Position numbers and translations under genes: made by a program. A stretch of DNA of 64,000 bases from Pipra filicauda. Lineage: Eukaryota; Chordata; Aves; Passeriformes; Pipridae. The stretch lies in contig NW_024104620.1 in assembly GCF_003945595.2 (NCBI RefSeq), positions 1,460,501 through 1,524,500 of the forward strand. The letters run 5' to 3'. The notes beneath the pieces are model-generated. The model saw nothing but the letters and a program-made list of their open reading frames with translations. It ran no database searches and was not told the origin of the DNA. The number at the start of each line of letters is the position of its first letter. Within the stretch, counting starts at the first letter, position 1. Below, piece by piece: positions 12,941 through 26,275 of this stretch.

Positions 12941-14475
12941 TCACAGGTATCTGGTTCAATGCCTGATCTCTTCAGTAGGATTAAACCACAAATCTCCCAT
13001 TTTATGGTGACTTGACACCAAGTTTCTCTCCTGGGTAAAGTGAAACTCTCCCCCTGGTTCAGGTTTTATATAAACAGGAGAAGAGAAAGCAAGCAAGGAG
13101 TGACAGCAGCCACTTTCTGCAGGCTGCTGTTGGGGCACTTAGGGGAATGATGGACTTGTGTTTCAGTCCCTGTTCTGCTAAATACTTCACCATGTTGTAC
13201 TGATTACTCCAAGCTCAGGCACCTTTTGCTCCGATGAATGAGAGCCTGGTTTAACTGCAGGGTGAATGACAACGAGGAGCAAGGTGATTGCTCCCAATTT
13301 ACTCCAGTGGAAATGGCTGCCACTTTAGAATCAGACCCACCAAAACCCCAAAAATAAAAATGTTCACAAGCCTTAAATATAATAAGCCTGATTTGTCTTC
13401 ATTTCAGCTGCAATCAGCAAGAAACATCTGTACTGAAGTAAGCCTGAATGAAACATGAGATGGCATATTTAGGTTAACAATGGCTGAATTACTCCAGGCT
13501 TAGATTCTAGTGCAGGATTTTAGTATAAAAGGGCCCATGTCATCACTGTGTCCAGACGTTGGAACTTCCAGTTCCTGGCACGAGTGTCCCGATATCACCA
13601 CACCAAGCCCCAGCAGAAAGGGATTGTGCTGGGGCTGGACATAGCAGGGGTTTCCCAAACCCTTGGATGGGCTGGGGACACTTTGCTTGGATCACCAGCT
13701 GCTGGGGCTGCAGCTGGTTTGAGTCAACCTGATTCTGAGCATTCCATAACTCCTGAAGTTTTCATCAAGCCCAAATTTATACCTAGTCTATTAACTAAGC
13801 TCCACAGGGGTTTTGTTTATTCTGGAAGTGAACACGCACCGAACCAGGTCCATTCTCTCAGCAGAGCAAAGAGATTTTTGTTTTAAAATGCAGCAATATT
13901 ATCATTTGTTTTCTGAAATCCTAAATATCCCCAAGGAAAGCCCACCAAAAGTAAATAAAGCTTAGTAAACTAAAAATCCCTTAAAAGCACACCATTTAGC
14001 TTTAAAAATAATATAATTTTTGTGTGGCACTGTTTGCCAATTATGTTGTCTGTGAAGTAAAATTCTGCTTCAACTCTGGTTTATACAGGCAGAATCATGT
14101 GTGTGTGTGGAGCTGGTTCACAGCATATGCACAATAACTGCATTGTGTTCTACTGGTCTGAATGAGAAATTAAAAGGGAGTTGTCACAGGAAAATTAAAA
14201 AGTGGAAGCAGTTACAAAATCTATTTAATTTCAAGCTACCCTGAAAAGAAACTAATGCCAATGCCTGAGAAATCATGTTGTCACCCATCACTGACAGCAG
14301 GATTTGCTGTTGCTATTTACATGCGCTTCAACTTCTAGAAGCAAAGCCTGGGCACAGTATTTCAAGGCACTAAGCTCTTAGTGATTAACACAAAACGTCA
14401 TTATCAGTCTCTAATTGCTTCTTTTTCTGCTTGTTATTTATTTTTATTCTTGTATTGCTTCCTTTGTTATGATAG
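12941..14475. other. gene-free stretch, nothing recognised
   Basis: An open frame at 13548-13886 (112 codons, non-ATG start) is Gly/Ala/Leu-rich in its middle and shows no domain. I treat it as chance. A short GT-repeat run occurs near 14099-14109. No CR1 tail or RNA gene is seen. Confidence 0.5.
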
Positions 14476-14563
14476 CGGCAGCCCATCAGTCCTGTGTTCC
14501 ATGGACCAGGAGTTACTAATCTTACTTAAATCTGAAGCTTCAGGGTGCAGTCTTGACTCTGAG
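14476..14563 (+). other. weak candidate internal exon
   Basis: A pyrimidine-rich run (TTCTTGTATTGCTTCCTTTG) and GATAG precede an 88-base segment that is open in one frame (phase 1 at the left edge) and ends at GAG before GT at 14564. Its right edge is phase 0, so it would join in frame to the candidate terminal exon at 16589. The donor (GAG-GTTACC) is poor and the peptide of about 29 residues is unrecognised. GT-AG segments of this size are common by chance, so confidence is low. Confidence 0.15.
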
Positions 14564-14947
14564 GTTACCAGAATGAAACACATCCAATATTGGCATTTTT
14601 CTCAGAGTCCCAGACATCTCTGACACCACTACATGAGGAAAAAACTTGCAAAACATTCAGTTCCTAGACTGCTTTACAAGAACATCTAATTCTTAGGATG
14701 GGAATGTCTAAGAAATGCCAATTTAAGATAGAGAAACCACAGAAGCCAGTGGGCTTGAAAGTGAATGAAATTGGTGTGAGATCAGAGTTTGGCCAGCTGG
14801 GATATGTCAACATTTATGCAATAACACCTGTCTGTTCAAGAGAGAATTCCAGTTCAACCTGGATATGAGTCTGAGAAACCCTTGGAGCACTGTCACTTTA
14901 ATTTCTACAGAAGTTTTTCCTCAGTATATGAGTAGTAGAGATGTGGT

Positions 14948-15084
14948 AGAATCACAGAATAGTTTGGGTTGGAAGGGACCTTAAAGATCATCTTGTTCCA
15001 ACTCCCCTATCATGGGCAGGGAACCTCCCACTAGACCAGGTTGCTCAGGGCCCCATCCAACCTGGTCTTGAACCCTTCCAGGGG
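14948..15084 (-). mobile_element. CR1 LINE 3' tail, reverse orientation
   Basis: The plus strand shows AGAATCACAGAATAG, GGTTGGAAGGGACCTTAAAG, CCAACTCCCC, GGGCAGGGAACCTCCCACTA and CCCCATCCAACCTGGTC. Together these are the complement of the avian CR1 3' end, so the element lies on the minus strand with its 3' end at the left. Only about 137 bases remain, a severe 5' truncation. The neighbouring open frame starting at 15041 begins inside it and is not a gene. Confidence 0.95.
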
Positions 15085-16560
15085 TATATTTAACAAGTGC
15101 ATTAAAAGACAAGTCAAAACAAAGCTACACACTCTACCTCTTCTTCCAAATGCTGGATTTCAGGAAAACAGGAAGGTTTTAAGATTTGCTGGATTTAAAC
15201 AAAGAAAACCAAAACCAGACTCACAGTTCTGCTGCAGAGAATCAAAACCCAAAAGTTAAACTTTCCAAGAGTCAAAACCACTGAACTCACTAAAGTAGAA
15301 TTGCCAGTCATTCACGATGTTGTACATTGATCAGATTATAAGCCACAGGTTTTATTGGTCCAGTGCTCAACAGACACTCAGAGTAGATTTCACTTGTGTG
15401 TTCATGCGAGCAAGTGGAACTCTGGAGATGCCAAATGGAAATACTGCATCCAGCTCTGCCTTCATTGGCAGAACTTCAGCCACCCCAAACTTTGCCTCAG
15501 AGAGCATCTAGGTTGGATACTAGGCCTTACCTGCCTTACCTGTCACAGGTGTGATGGCTTCCATATCTCAGCTTAGAATTCCAAGCATCCTCTTTAGCAA
15601 ACATTGAAAATATATCACCTGTCATCTCAACAGCAAAGGTTGTTCTAGAGAAAGCAGCAGTTTTCCCGTTCAACATCTGTTGATATTTGAGAAAACTATG
15701 AGTTATTTGCCTCTTCCAAATACTCAAAAATACTGCAGTGTTTTAGAAAGCCCAGTGGTGGGATCAAGGGCAACTCCAGATATGGAAGCACTACTGCTGT
15801 GTCCATTACACAGCTGACAGCACTTATGATCATCAGCTAATTGGGAAAAAGTAAAACGCACTTTTGTGGCTGCTTTAAAGCGCCGATGTTTTGATTTCTT
15901 TCTGGTTTTGTTTCTTTTTTAAGAAATGAAACATATTTCCACATTATGTTAATTCTAAAGTAAATTTCTACTTGCTCTGTGAAAATTGAAAGTCAAATGA
16001 AAGGGAACTAATCTCAGTATCTTACTGTGGGAGAACCTGCAGCGCGAACTCAACCAAGCCATTAGACACTAGAGAAACCACATGGGAGGGAGCTGCAGGA
16101 AACGAAGCTTCATAAGTTCCACTGGTCACAGAATGACTCATTTCTTTCTTAGTTAGGATTAGCCCTTATAGGAGCAAATGGAAAAGCTGTGAGAAACTCC
16201 AGCAGGTAACTAATTACACAATGCAAAATCAAACAGAGACCCTCAGATATGTTCTTTACCCCTCTTTGAGTATGAAAGTGTACTCCAGTGCCAAAAAAAA
16301 CAAGACAAAAAAATTTCAGAGAATCTCCATGTTTGCATATATTTTCTGATATCATTCCTTTGAAAATAATGTGGTAAGAACTGACATTTTTGTGAATATA
16401 TTAATTCCTTTACTGAACTGCAAATGCCACTTGCATGGGGAGGAGAGGAAGCATAAGCCAGATGCAGAAAATTACTCCATTTGTTGGCAGTGGAGCTATT
16501 TATATGTTGACAAACAGTTGTGCCAAGAGCAGATGGATATTTTCTAGGACTGAAGAACTG

Positions 16561-16588
16561 CTAATTGTTTGCTGCTGTTCCTTTCAAG
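16561..16588 (+). promoter_or_regulatory. candidate 3' splice site (branch site, pyrimidine tract, AG)
   Basis: CTAAT at 16561-16565 fits the branch-site consensus and lies about 23 bases upstream of AG at 16587-16588. The intervening TTGTTTGCTGCTGTTCCTTTC is pyrimidine-rich. The spacing suits a real acceptor. The base before AG is A rather than C, which is less favoured. The site is supported mainly by the coding-like frame that follows it. Confidence 0.4.
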
Positions 16589-16858
16589 TTCGTGGGGGAA
16601 AGCCATTGGTGTTCTGCAGAGCAAGGCATGAAGAAACCAGTTCGAGCCATGCATTTGGCAAAGTGGCCCAGCACCTCCTCTGACAGCGTGGAGGATGCCC
16701 TGAAGCAAGAAGATGCTCTGCCAGATGTCAGCTTAACAACTCAGCAAAGCACGACCACGAGGAGCAGCACTTCCCAAATCTTCTGCAAGTCCTTCCCCAA
16801 GCTGTACAACTACTGCAGAAGTGTTCAGCACAGCCTGCTAAACACCAAGTGCTTATAA
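16589..16858 (+). CDS. candidate terminal coding exon of an unrecognised gene
   Basis: From the acceptor-like AG the frame stays open for 89 codons to a TAA at 16856-16858. By hand count roughly 58 of 89 third positions are G or C, against about half of second positions, although the surrounding DNA is AT-rich; this is the main reason to think it is coding. The peptide has a basic stretch (about residues 15-25), an acidic Ser/Asp/Glu patch (30-42, casein-kinase-like), a Ser/Thr-rich linker (48-63) and a C-terminal Cys-containing tail (Cys at 66, 76 and 88). No transmembrane segment or signal peptide is visible. The left edge is phase 0. An internal ATG at 16628 with G at -3 would instead give a free-standing 76-residue protein. 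I do not recognise the family. It could also be a chance frame or a decayed exon. Confidence 0.42.
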   Translation, partial: FVGESHWCSAEQGMKKPVRAMHLAKWPSTSSDSVEDALKQEDALPDVSLTTQQSTTTRSSTSQIFCKSFPKLYNYCRSVQHSLLNTKCL

Positions 16859-17545
16859 AAATTTTTAAAGCTATTTTGGCTACCTGCGTCTCACACGTAT
16901 CTGAACTATGTGGAAATATGAATGTATTTATACTAGAATGCTGGAATGATATCTATTTAATCTGACAAGGAAAAGGCATCTTTCTATAAATCTGTATATA
17001 CCTCCCCTCTGCTTGTTCATTTCTGAGGCTGAGCCATGCACTGCCCACTTACTGACACATCGAATCACATTGGAGTGAAGTGTGAAACAAGCGAAGGCAG
17101 ATAAAGAGAAGGAAAGTTTTTTTTCTTCAAACTGAAGTGCTCTTATCCTACTTTGTTTAAAAAAAACAAAGAAAAACCCCCTCAGTATTGTGTGTCTTGA
17201 TATTCTTATATATATCAGTACCAAAGCACAATTTAGTTAGCTTAAAAAGTCTCAAGTCTGATTTATCTATAAGACACACTTCACAACACAAACCAATTTT
17301 GCTGTAGTAATACCATGTCAATATTTCCTGACAGAAGACAAATGTTGTTATTATTTTGCCATTTCTTACCTTTGTGAAAGTTTAGAATTTTATAAAATGG
17401 CTCTTCTTTACATGTCATTGTTGGAAAGAAAAAAAAATGGAAGCTATTCTTATATCTATCGACAGTGACGGATTCTACATTAGGTTAAAAATGATTCTAG
17501 CACAATACTGATGTTTAAAAAAATAAAAAGTAGATGATATTTTTT
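16859..17545 (+). other. putative 3' untranslated region of the candidate exon
   Basis: Right after the stop the sequence turns AT-rich, with TATTTAT-type and TTTTTAAAG motifs, and no frame remains open for long in the plus direction. It runs to an AATAAA at 17522-17527, after which cleavage would be expected within about 10 to 30 bases. A GT-rich run (TTGTTGTGTTTTGTGG) near 17616-17631 could serve a slightly later site. The extent is inferred from the exon call and falls with it. Confidence 0.3.
17522..17527 (+). terminator. possible polyadenylation signal AATAAA
   Basis: This is a canonical hexamer inside an A-rich run, followed by GTAGATGATATTTTTT. It is the first canonical AATAAA after the candidate stop codon at 16858. 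AATAAA is frequent by chance in AT-rich DNA; another lies near 17914. It is meaningful only if the upstream exon is real. Confidence 0.3.
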
Positions 17546-20500
17546 AACGGATATCTTCACTTTTCCTATATAAACTAAGTAAGATAAAGAAGGAGAAAAA
17601 TACAAGAACTATTTTTTGTTGTGTTTTGTGGTATATATTTATCTGCATGCTGTCTGCTGGGACTGTTTGTGCAAATCTGTGCAGACACAATTTCCTCTCC
17701 ATAGTTGCAATCTTCAGGAAAAATAGCCTCTCTTGCCTTTGTATTCATCCTCCTCTTGGATGGACTTGTCCCTTTTCACCGTGTGGGACATATATGAAAT
17801 ATCATCTCTGATTTACATTTACTTTAAGGGATTACTTTTAAAAATTACTAAAAATCCTTGAAAGTAAAATATTTCAAGATTTTTCTCTGTCATTTTTTAA
17901 AAATCCCTACAATGCTTAATAAATACAATTCGAGGAACCATGTCTTGCACTTCCACATGGATGTCCTTCTTGTGTTGATGTATTCCTGTTTCTGTTTACG
18001 ATTATATCTCATGCCAACACAGAAGCATAAAAGGACCTGCAACAACCACTTCTCTTTGCTTTAAACCGAGGCAGAGAAAGAGGTCACCTCCAGGATTTAG
18101 CTTTGGGATTATCTGGGTATAACTGGCAGGGAGGGTAGCAGACTTGCCCAGCTGATGTCCAGATGTAGGAGAGGTGCAGCACTGAGTCCAGCGAAGAACA
18201 GGTGAGCTCATGCAACAGTGGAAATGCTTGTTTTGATATAAACTGGTCCTAAAGCTGGCCCAGGTAACCAGAGCATAAAGATGAGGGTCTCAATGTTCTC
18301 CTGCAGAACCTCTGCATGCTACTGCTCACTGTAAAATGCAAGAAACACCATTCCTAATTTCATCCCAAGGCCAGCCATAATTTAAGGAAAGGGTAAAGAA
18401 ACTGCATGAGAGCCACAGGGCACTTGCAGAGAGAAATCCAAATGACTTTATTCACCAAGTTATGCACTGGTGAATCAGCATGTTACTCTGCAATAAAACT
18501 TGGTCAATTTTGACCTTTGCGGAACATGTATGAATCAATTCCATCACTTGTTAACCCAGCCAGGTTTCAAAAATATCCCTCCCCAAATCAGGGATGAGCA
18601 AGTGGCAGTTCACAGATTACTCATGAGGAGCCAGACATTGAGGTTTGGTATTTAAACTGCAGGAGTGCTAAGCCAAGTTACCAGTGAGCTGAATGCAAAG
18701 ATATGGCTTCAAATATGGATGTTGAATAACAAACACAAATATGCAGCTATATGATATCTGTATTTAAATGAATTATGCAGACCAGTTTCAAGAAGCTTTG
18801 AGTTTGTAGAACAGAAAGACCTCAAAGGCTATTATGATCAAATTTAACCAAAGTCACAGTGTTTATATAAATATTCACACACTTTTTTCCTTTCCGATTA
18901 ATTTTTAATTGTGAAAAATCAAAGTCAAGAGAAACACTGGGCATTTTATTTCAAGCTAAAGACCACAGAATGAAAACCTAAACATTTTCACTTATCTAAG
19001 GACCAGCTGCACTGAAATCACTGAAATTACCGCTGTGTTTTTATTTATATTGCAACAGCTATATTGGCCTAAAACTGACACAAAGGGAGAATTAGGCCAT
19101 ATATTTACATTCAGCACGTTGTATGGTTCACTTTCATGCTGATTATTTTGATATGTTTCCCAGCTCCATGCTGTGTAAGTAGTTGTGGATGATTATTTTG
19201 CATTACAGCAGCTATAAGAATGGTCTATCAATTCTTGTATAAAAGTGAATATAACCTGTATTCTGAAGTCTAAAAACAGCCTCCATTTTGCTTAATCCTG
19301 TGCATTATGCAAGCAGAACACAAAAAATTTTACCCTAAAAATAAATTACCTGAACTTTAATCTGAAAATTGTACAACTCCATCACTGTATTTCAGAGAAT
19401 TTAGGATTATTTTGTTTGTTTGCTTTCCATCTCTGTTTTGTTCCTAGCAGTGGCACAATGTCCCACAGAGCACATTGCATACATTCTGAGGTATAAACTG
19501 GGGATACAGCAGGGTCAGTGAAAAGCAGGGCATATTTCAGTGCCTATTCCTGTAAAATTACCATGCTTCTCTCTTTCTTTATCTTCCACCAGAGACACTA
19601 AGCAGATGATTTTGCAAAGACTTATGGATTCATTAAGTTTGAACCATGCCACATGTTCCTCCAACTTCAACAGAATTGCTCACATACTGAATTTAAGCAC
19701 ATACTTAACTGTTTTCTGTATTAACTCTCTCAATTCTGTATTGAATTCACAAGCAGTTTTCCCTGCTTTCTTGTATATTTTAAATGCAACCAGAGATCCA
19801 AACCACTTTATATTATATAAAATAAAATAAAATCTATAAAGGTGGCTCATATGTTGCTTTAATACATAAAACATTTAACTTGATTAGATTTTTGGGGAGA
19901 GGCAGTGACAGCATATATTGAACCCCTAAGTCTTTTCTTTATCTTTACAACTGTTTTCTCATTCTATTCTGAAGCGCATAAAGCCATGCTAGAGGGAATT
20001 TTTCTCAGTCTCTTGAGACTTTTAAAGGATGCCTAATGTTTAGTTTCTAAAAACTTTTTATATATCTCCATATGAAGATGCTGCTTTTTCTGTGCACCTA
20101 ACATGTTATTTGGAATCAATACTCTGTCTTTGATTCCCTTCTTGGACCTGTAAAAATCATATAGAGAAATTAGTTTGTAATGTAACCCCTTTGATTGAAA
20201 GTAGATTAGTGCACAGCAAACTATATAGAAATTCAGCAGCCACATTTACCTGATACCTAATGATTTTGTCATTTTTGAGATAAGCATATGCCACATATGA
20301 TCATTTTCCTATAATTATTCCTACTGATTTCTCCTCATAAAATAAAACTGATTTTATATTTCCCAGTTCTATCTATTTGCAAAATGCTTTTTGAAAAGCT
20401 AAGAAAAAAAGGTAATTAAATTTGCATCCTCAGAACAGAAATGCGGTTGTGCACCCCATTTGTTTCCTCAGCAATCACAAAATGCATATACAAAATATCA

Positions 20501-23500
20501 TTTCATTCCTCACCATAAAAATTACATGCAATACAGACCTTCTCATATACTTCTGCTTTTAGTAAACTAATGTATTTCTAAACCCCCCAAGTTCATGTTC
20601 TTCACTCCCCACCAGTCTCAGCCTATTGATACACAGGAACTAGTTCTGCCTGGCACAAGGAGCAATTAATCCACACTGCCAAACACAAGAAGAATGTAAT
20701 GCTTTTTCAAATATCAAATCAGTCCAATTTCATTTAGACTTAAATGATTTTTCTGGTCCCTCTTCATGTAGATACCTCTGCAGTCAATTAGCATTGTCAC
20801 TTTTAATCTGTAATACTCTGACACTGGTCATTTCCCATTAGGGTCTTATTAAATAGATTCTTATGGTCAGATAGAACCTTCTGCAATGTAATACCTGAGG
20901 AGAGAAAACTGACAGTCATTATGCAGCTGGCATTTTCTAAAAGGTTAGATACTGCAGATAACCTTAATCACAAATTACACTGCATGCCAGTGAATTACCT
21001 CACCACTTTACAATTCCAGCTAAACAGCCATGTTTCCAACCCAAACACTCTTAGATTGCAACTTAGTTAAACTTAACCATCTAGATGTTCCCTAATTAAA
21101 ATGTTTTTATGCTTTAGAGCGTCAGCCTTTACATCAGACTTTCACATTAGACAGAGAAGCCTGTTTCAAAAGCTTTGGAGCTCCAGAGCTTTTTGCTGCC
21201 TGTAAAACCACATTCCCTTAAGCTGCAGACACGTGTCCTCAGCTGGATCCCACTGTGCTGCCCCACCTGCTTGGTGAGAACCTGTCATTACTGAAGCTGC
21301 CTGTGCTAAGTGATTCATTTGGAGGAATCCCACGAGCAGCTCAGCCAGAAGGCTGAGGGGGGGCAACTTCTGGCACCAAGAATTGCAATGCAAGGAGCTG
21401 GACAGTGGCTTCAGATGTGCTATTCTGTCATGGTATGAAGCTCAAACAGGATCAGAATTTCTTGGAGTGATCTCTTCTAAAGCAAAGATGACAGAGCATG
21501 AGAGTCCAGTTTCACAGGGTTTAGCCAGAAAGGAATCCTCTCTGCCTTGTTAAAAGACACACAATACACTCTCACCCAAGTAGAGAACAAGGATTTTTTT
21601 AATGAAATTTTGATATGTGATGAGATTTTTTGTGACAGATGATTCCATAAAAAAAGATTCAGTAAAGCAGCTGAGAATTCCTTTGAGTATAAAGAAATCC
21701 AAAGGAAATGATGGGTTGGCTGGGATGTAGGTAAATGCAGAAATCAATATATCCATCACATGGTCTTAAATAGCAACAGTTAAACCAGGATGCAGCAAAA
21801 AAGGTGATAAAATGTCTGATTTGTTTAATTGCTGCTCTTCAAACTCAATAGAAAGCCACTGACTTAATGAACAGCAGAGTAGGCCTGAGTGACCAAAGCA
21901 CTTGAATCACTGCTGAGATCATGACAAAGATTTTTACACAGCTATCCAGATATCATCAGCAATGCTTGAACCATTTCCTAGGGGCACGAATAAATATCTA
22001 CTCACTGTTTTGTTGTGGTGCTCATTGGTATGGTGGCAAGTATAGACAGGACAGCTTAGCAGCACTAGTAGGGAAGATATAGTTGGGTTGTGGTTTGTGG
22101 TGGGACTTTGAGGACTGCTCACCATTTTCCCCTGAAATGCCTCCCATGAATACACTTCATAACCAGTTAATGACTGTCACATAATTGCAACGACCTTTCT
22201 GCTGTTTCTTGCTTCCACCTGCACCTTGTTGCACTCACAGATGTCCAGCCTTGAAGAGGATGGCCAGAACCATACCTGCTGGCCCCGTGTTTCTCACAGA
22301 GGTACATCACTTACAACCTGCCTTTTCCCCTTGAAAAGAAGGGCCACCCTTGCCCTAAGATGGTGTACCTTTTTGCTTCTGTAATGAAGAAGTGAAACTG
22401 CTACACAGAGGGGAAACTAAATGGCTCCAGTCTAAAACTGTGGCAAAATGGGGGAACTGACCATGGATGTTCTTGTTCTCGTTCCTAGACCTTCCTCCCA
22501 TTGCAACTCTAGAAAATGCATCATTTGTGCAAAAGCTAACTCACTATTAATTAGTTACTGCCACTCACTGTATTCACATCCCACATATTTTCATTATGCA
22601 ACTTTATCAAAATATCTATTTCATCCTGAGCAGTGCACATGCATTTTTTTTCCCTACTCAGATTTGTTTAAGTGATTGCCTGCCTGATCAATCCTACTGA
22701 TTGTTTATCTCTGGTGGCATAACAGCACGTGCAGAACTATGCTGCAAACTGACAGGCATCTCACCGTATGGAATAATTCAATGCCTCATTAAAATAGAGA
22801 ATTAGACGTGGCTTTGGAGATTAGTGCCGAGAGAGTTTTGCCATTTTACATCCTTGTTGATGCAAACTGTAGGGACATGTAGTGTTGATCAGCAGGATAT
22901 GAAACAAAAGACACCACAGAGGTCAATGTGAGCCAGCCTGTGTGGGCTTTCTCCCAAGTCACAGGAATATGTGCGGGTTTGTTTATTGCTGAAATCCCTT
23001 CCAAAGCACCCCTGTTTACATAGTATTAAGGTGACCCAGGAGACAAAAAATGGAATAAAAGCTGAAAGCTTAACATTAATGCTGCTCCTCGTGCTTACAC
23101 ATCACAATAATTTCTGTCAAACTTTGAGGCATTATAACACCCATAGCAATGCTGTTTGCTATAGTCTTACTTCTGTATACTTTACGGATAAGTGTAATAT
23201 ACTTGAAATCTGGTTTGATTTCATGTTCCAATGGGATCTACAAAATAAATCAGGATTAAAAAAATTAGGCAACTTCCAATTATCTTCCCCTGTGTCATGT
23301 GGTTTTCCTGTAACTTCCTATCAGCGGTGAATAACAGTGGTTCATTGGAACATTGAAAAGGATTTGGAGGCTATCAGGGAAAATGTTATAATAAAATATT
23401 TTCCCTGTATCCTCTTAAAGTCTTGTGCTTGAACCTTGAATTGAAAGCTAGCAAACTGTCTAATATCCCGCCAGCTTTCCTTTCTGGACACACGTGGGGT

Positions 23501-26197
23501 TTGGGAAGGGTTACACTGTGGCAGCCTGACACATGGAGAAGTGGAGGCCGGCTGAGGTCTCTGGGAGGAACCTCCTTCTATCAGCCTGCCTGCAAACACA
23601 GGACTTGAGGACAGAGGAGCTCTGAGAAGCCCAGCTATGCCCTTGCAGACCTTGTGAACAGCAACCAGTCATATACTGTTCAGCACTACTCATTAGTAAA
23701 GCTCACTGGGGCAGAGAAAGGCCTCTCACGTTACCCTGTACAGCAAACCGGGACTTCTGCTCTGCTGTTGTAGAGAAGAAGGACAATCTCTGCCTGAGTC
23801 CTTCCAGCCCACATGTTCATGATAACCAGAAAGTGCCTCTTTGTGCACAAGTAATACAAATATTACACAGATCACTACAGGGAATGAGAATGAGAGACTA
23901 AGCTCTAATATTCATTAACAAATAACCACTCTTTCATTAGGTTGAGCGTCAAGGACTGTGCAGAATGGAAAACCGCAGTGATTTAATATAGATTTCTAGT
24001 TGGAACATTATGATACCTGTAGAATACTTTACTAAATTACTGATGTCAGTTGTATTTCTCTTCGAGACTAGGGAAATAGGTTATTGGCGCAATAAAACAT
24101 CTAGAGGCATTTAAAATGTCAGTCTAATAGCAAGAACCAGTAAGGCTTTTAATTACCTTCTGTGCCATTTTTTTAATTGCTTCAGTGGCTGCAGTGCTTA
24201 GTGAATTCCTGACAGAGCAGCTGCAACTGACTTAATTTAAAACATTTTTTGAGCTTTTGGTGGAAGTATTAAGAAATACAACAGAAATCCAGGGAACTAC
24301 GTGGGATATTTTATGTGGTGCATGTGAGGAAACCCTTGGCTCAGTTTGCAGCACGGGCAAGAATGCTTTGAAGTGCTTGAATGGATATTCACACCAGCAT
24401 TCCCCTGGTCTGGGTAGAAGACGGTGTTGGCTGGCTTTTGTAGGAGCCGTGTTACAGCAATTCAATTTATAGAAAGCAAAACCTATCCCTCGTGGCCCTG
24501 GCAGCTGCAGGACATAGAGCAGAGGTTCAAGAGAAAGGCTGAGTGCCAGAAATTGTCCCAGGACCCTGCTAGTTCAAACAGAACTTACCTTTATCTTGCA
24601 GATGCATTTGCAGCTCTTGAGATCAAACTCTATTTTTTTTTTCTGAGACAGAAAGCTATTCTACTAAAAGGGAAGAAAGCACAGGAAAATTTTCCCCTAA
24701 TATAGTTTAATTTACAGATAACTGGTGCACCCCACCTAAAGACTATCCACAGTGATCACAGAGGTGGACCTGAAGAATACCAAAGAACCCAGTGAGCTTG
24801 TGTTTTTTTCCAACAGAGAGGAAAAGCCACTCAAGATGGAAATGATGCCTAAAACAAAAGCACTTCAGCTGCAGCTATATGTTACCCACAGTGTGGAAGT
24901 GTCACATGGGAAATGTAATTTCTCTTTGTCCACAAGCATATAAGGCCATGCTCAGCCAACCCTTTGGCAGCATATGCAGGGTCAGATTGTCCTTGCTGGG
25001 GATCAAGGTGACTCTACAACACAACATGGTGCCCATGCACAGCCTGGAGTGGGCTCTTGCCATGCAGACCATAAATACCTCCTTTCAACCTGTCCCCTCA
25101 CAGCACAGCCAGGGGACATTTCCCTGACAGCCTCCAAAGACTCAGGCTCCCCCAAACCTATGTGCCACCTCCAGTGGTACCTCCCAACCACCCCCTGCCC
25201 AGTCTTGGATAACCAGGTTGGCTCAGGCAGTTGGACTCCACTGTCCCATGCAGCTCACTGCCACCAGCCTCAGGACAATGGGAGCACAGAGGTCTGGATG
25301 TTGGTCCAACACTGTTGAGGTTTCCTGGCAGAGGGAGGTTGGGACGGGGAAAATCACAGCAGAGCTTCAACTCACGGCTCTCTGGCAGGGCAAAACCATA
25401 TGCTTTCAGGTTTATTTCATACTACACTGCACTCAGTTAATAAAATGGACTTTTAATCCATTTGAAAAACCACACGGGGCACAGATTCATCTTGCAAACC
25501 TCTCTTTCCCTCCTGGGGTTTATCTCGATTAGGCTGTAAAAAGGCATCATTGAAACGGATTAGCTAACACCTCCTAGCATTGTTTCAAAGGGTGTTTCTA
25601 CCCTACGAAAGCACAGCAGTATCATTTTCTGGCTAGAACATGGTTAAAGGAAGCTTTTTTTTCCCAATAACTTTGCAGGGAAGGTATTCTACACCAGTAC
25701 ATGCAAGAAGGTGAGGACCTCAAACACACAGCTGGTACAGAAACCAACAGTACCTCATGTACTTTAATAATTGTAGTCAGGACAAGTTCTCAGACATGAC
25801 GAATAAGAGGACATATCATGGACACAGGAAAGAATAAAATATTATCTAATCCAGCACATTGATTCTGGTGGACATTTAGAGTCACAAAATAAGACTATTC
25901 ATCAAAAATTATTGGACTTCTTGTCAATTCCAAGGGGAAAAGATGTGTCTTTTCTAGCTATTAATTTTTGCCTTCCATTGAAACTGAGAGGAAAACATAG
26001 ACACTAGGTAGAAATGTACTGGCAACCCTTCTAAACTGAGGTTTTAGTTAAGTATACAGAGTAGTCCTTGGAGTGAATATTTAATAGCAATTTTGAAGGT
26101 CAACTATAGTCAGTAAACAGGTTATAAATTACTCTGAAAAATTCTTTTGTTGAGTCCCTGCAATAAATCCTTTTTGTGTAAACTACAACATATTCTA
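17546..26197. other. gene-free stretch, nothing recognised
   Basis: More than 8 kb with no supportable exon, RNA gene or CR1 tail. A more GC-rich patch at about 24,870-25,420 holds several overlapping 60 to 114-codon frames on both strands, which argues for composition rather than coding. At 24,232-24,472 both strands are open for over 70 codons, also without domains. A patch around 23,940-24,090 retains a few CpGs. A short AAGCACATACTTAACTG motif near 19,696 resembles the old repeat pattern noted at 56.8 and 57.1 kb. Confidence 0.5.
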
Positions 26198-26275
26198 CTG
26201 GGTCCTTTCTGATTTCATTCATACTTACATAAATCAACAGAAAATCCATGGGAGTCAATGGACTTACACTGAAAA
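26198..26275. repeat. faint ancient amniote interspersed-repeat match
   Basis: The run CTGGGTCCTTTCTGATTTC, then TTACATAAATCAACAG, then ATGGGAGTCAATGGACTTAC follows the order of an old repeat pattern common in bird, turtle and crocodile DNA (TTACACAAATCAGGAGTAACTCC-like, then AAGTCAATGG). I cannot name the family with certainty. Divergence is high, and it could be chance similarity. Confidence 0.35.

Noticed and set aside
24870..25420. GC-richer patch with several overlapping open frames
   Set aside because: Frames are open on both strands at once, which reflects base composition; no domain, splice pattern or codon bias was found.
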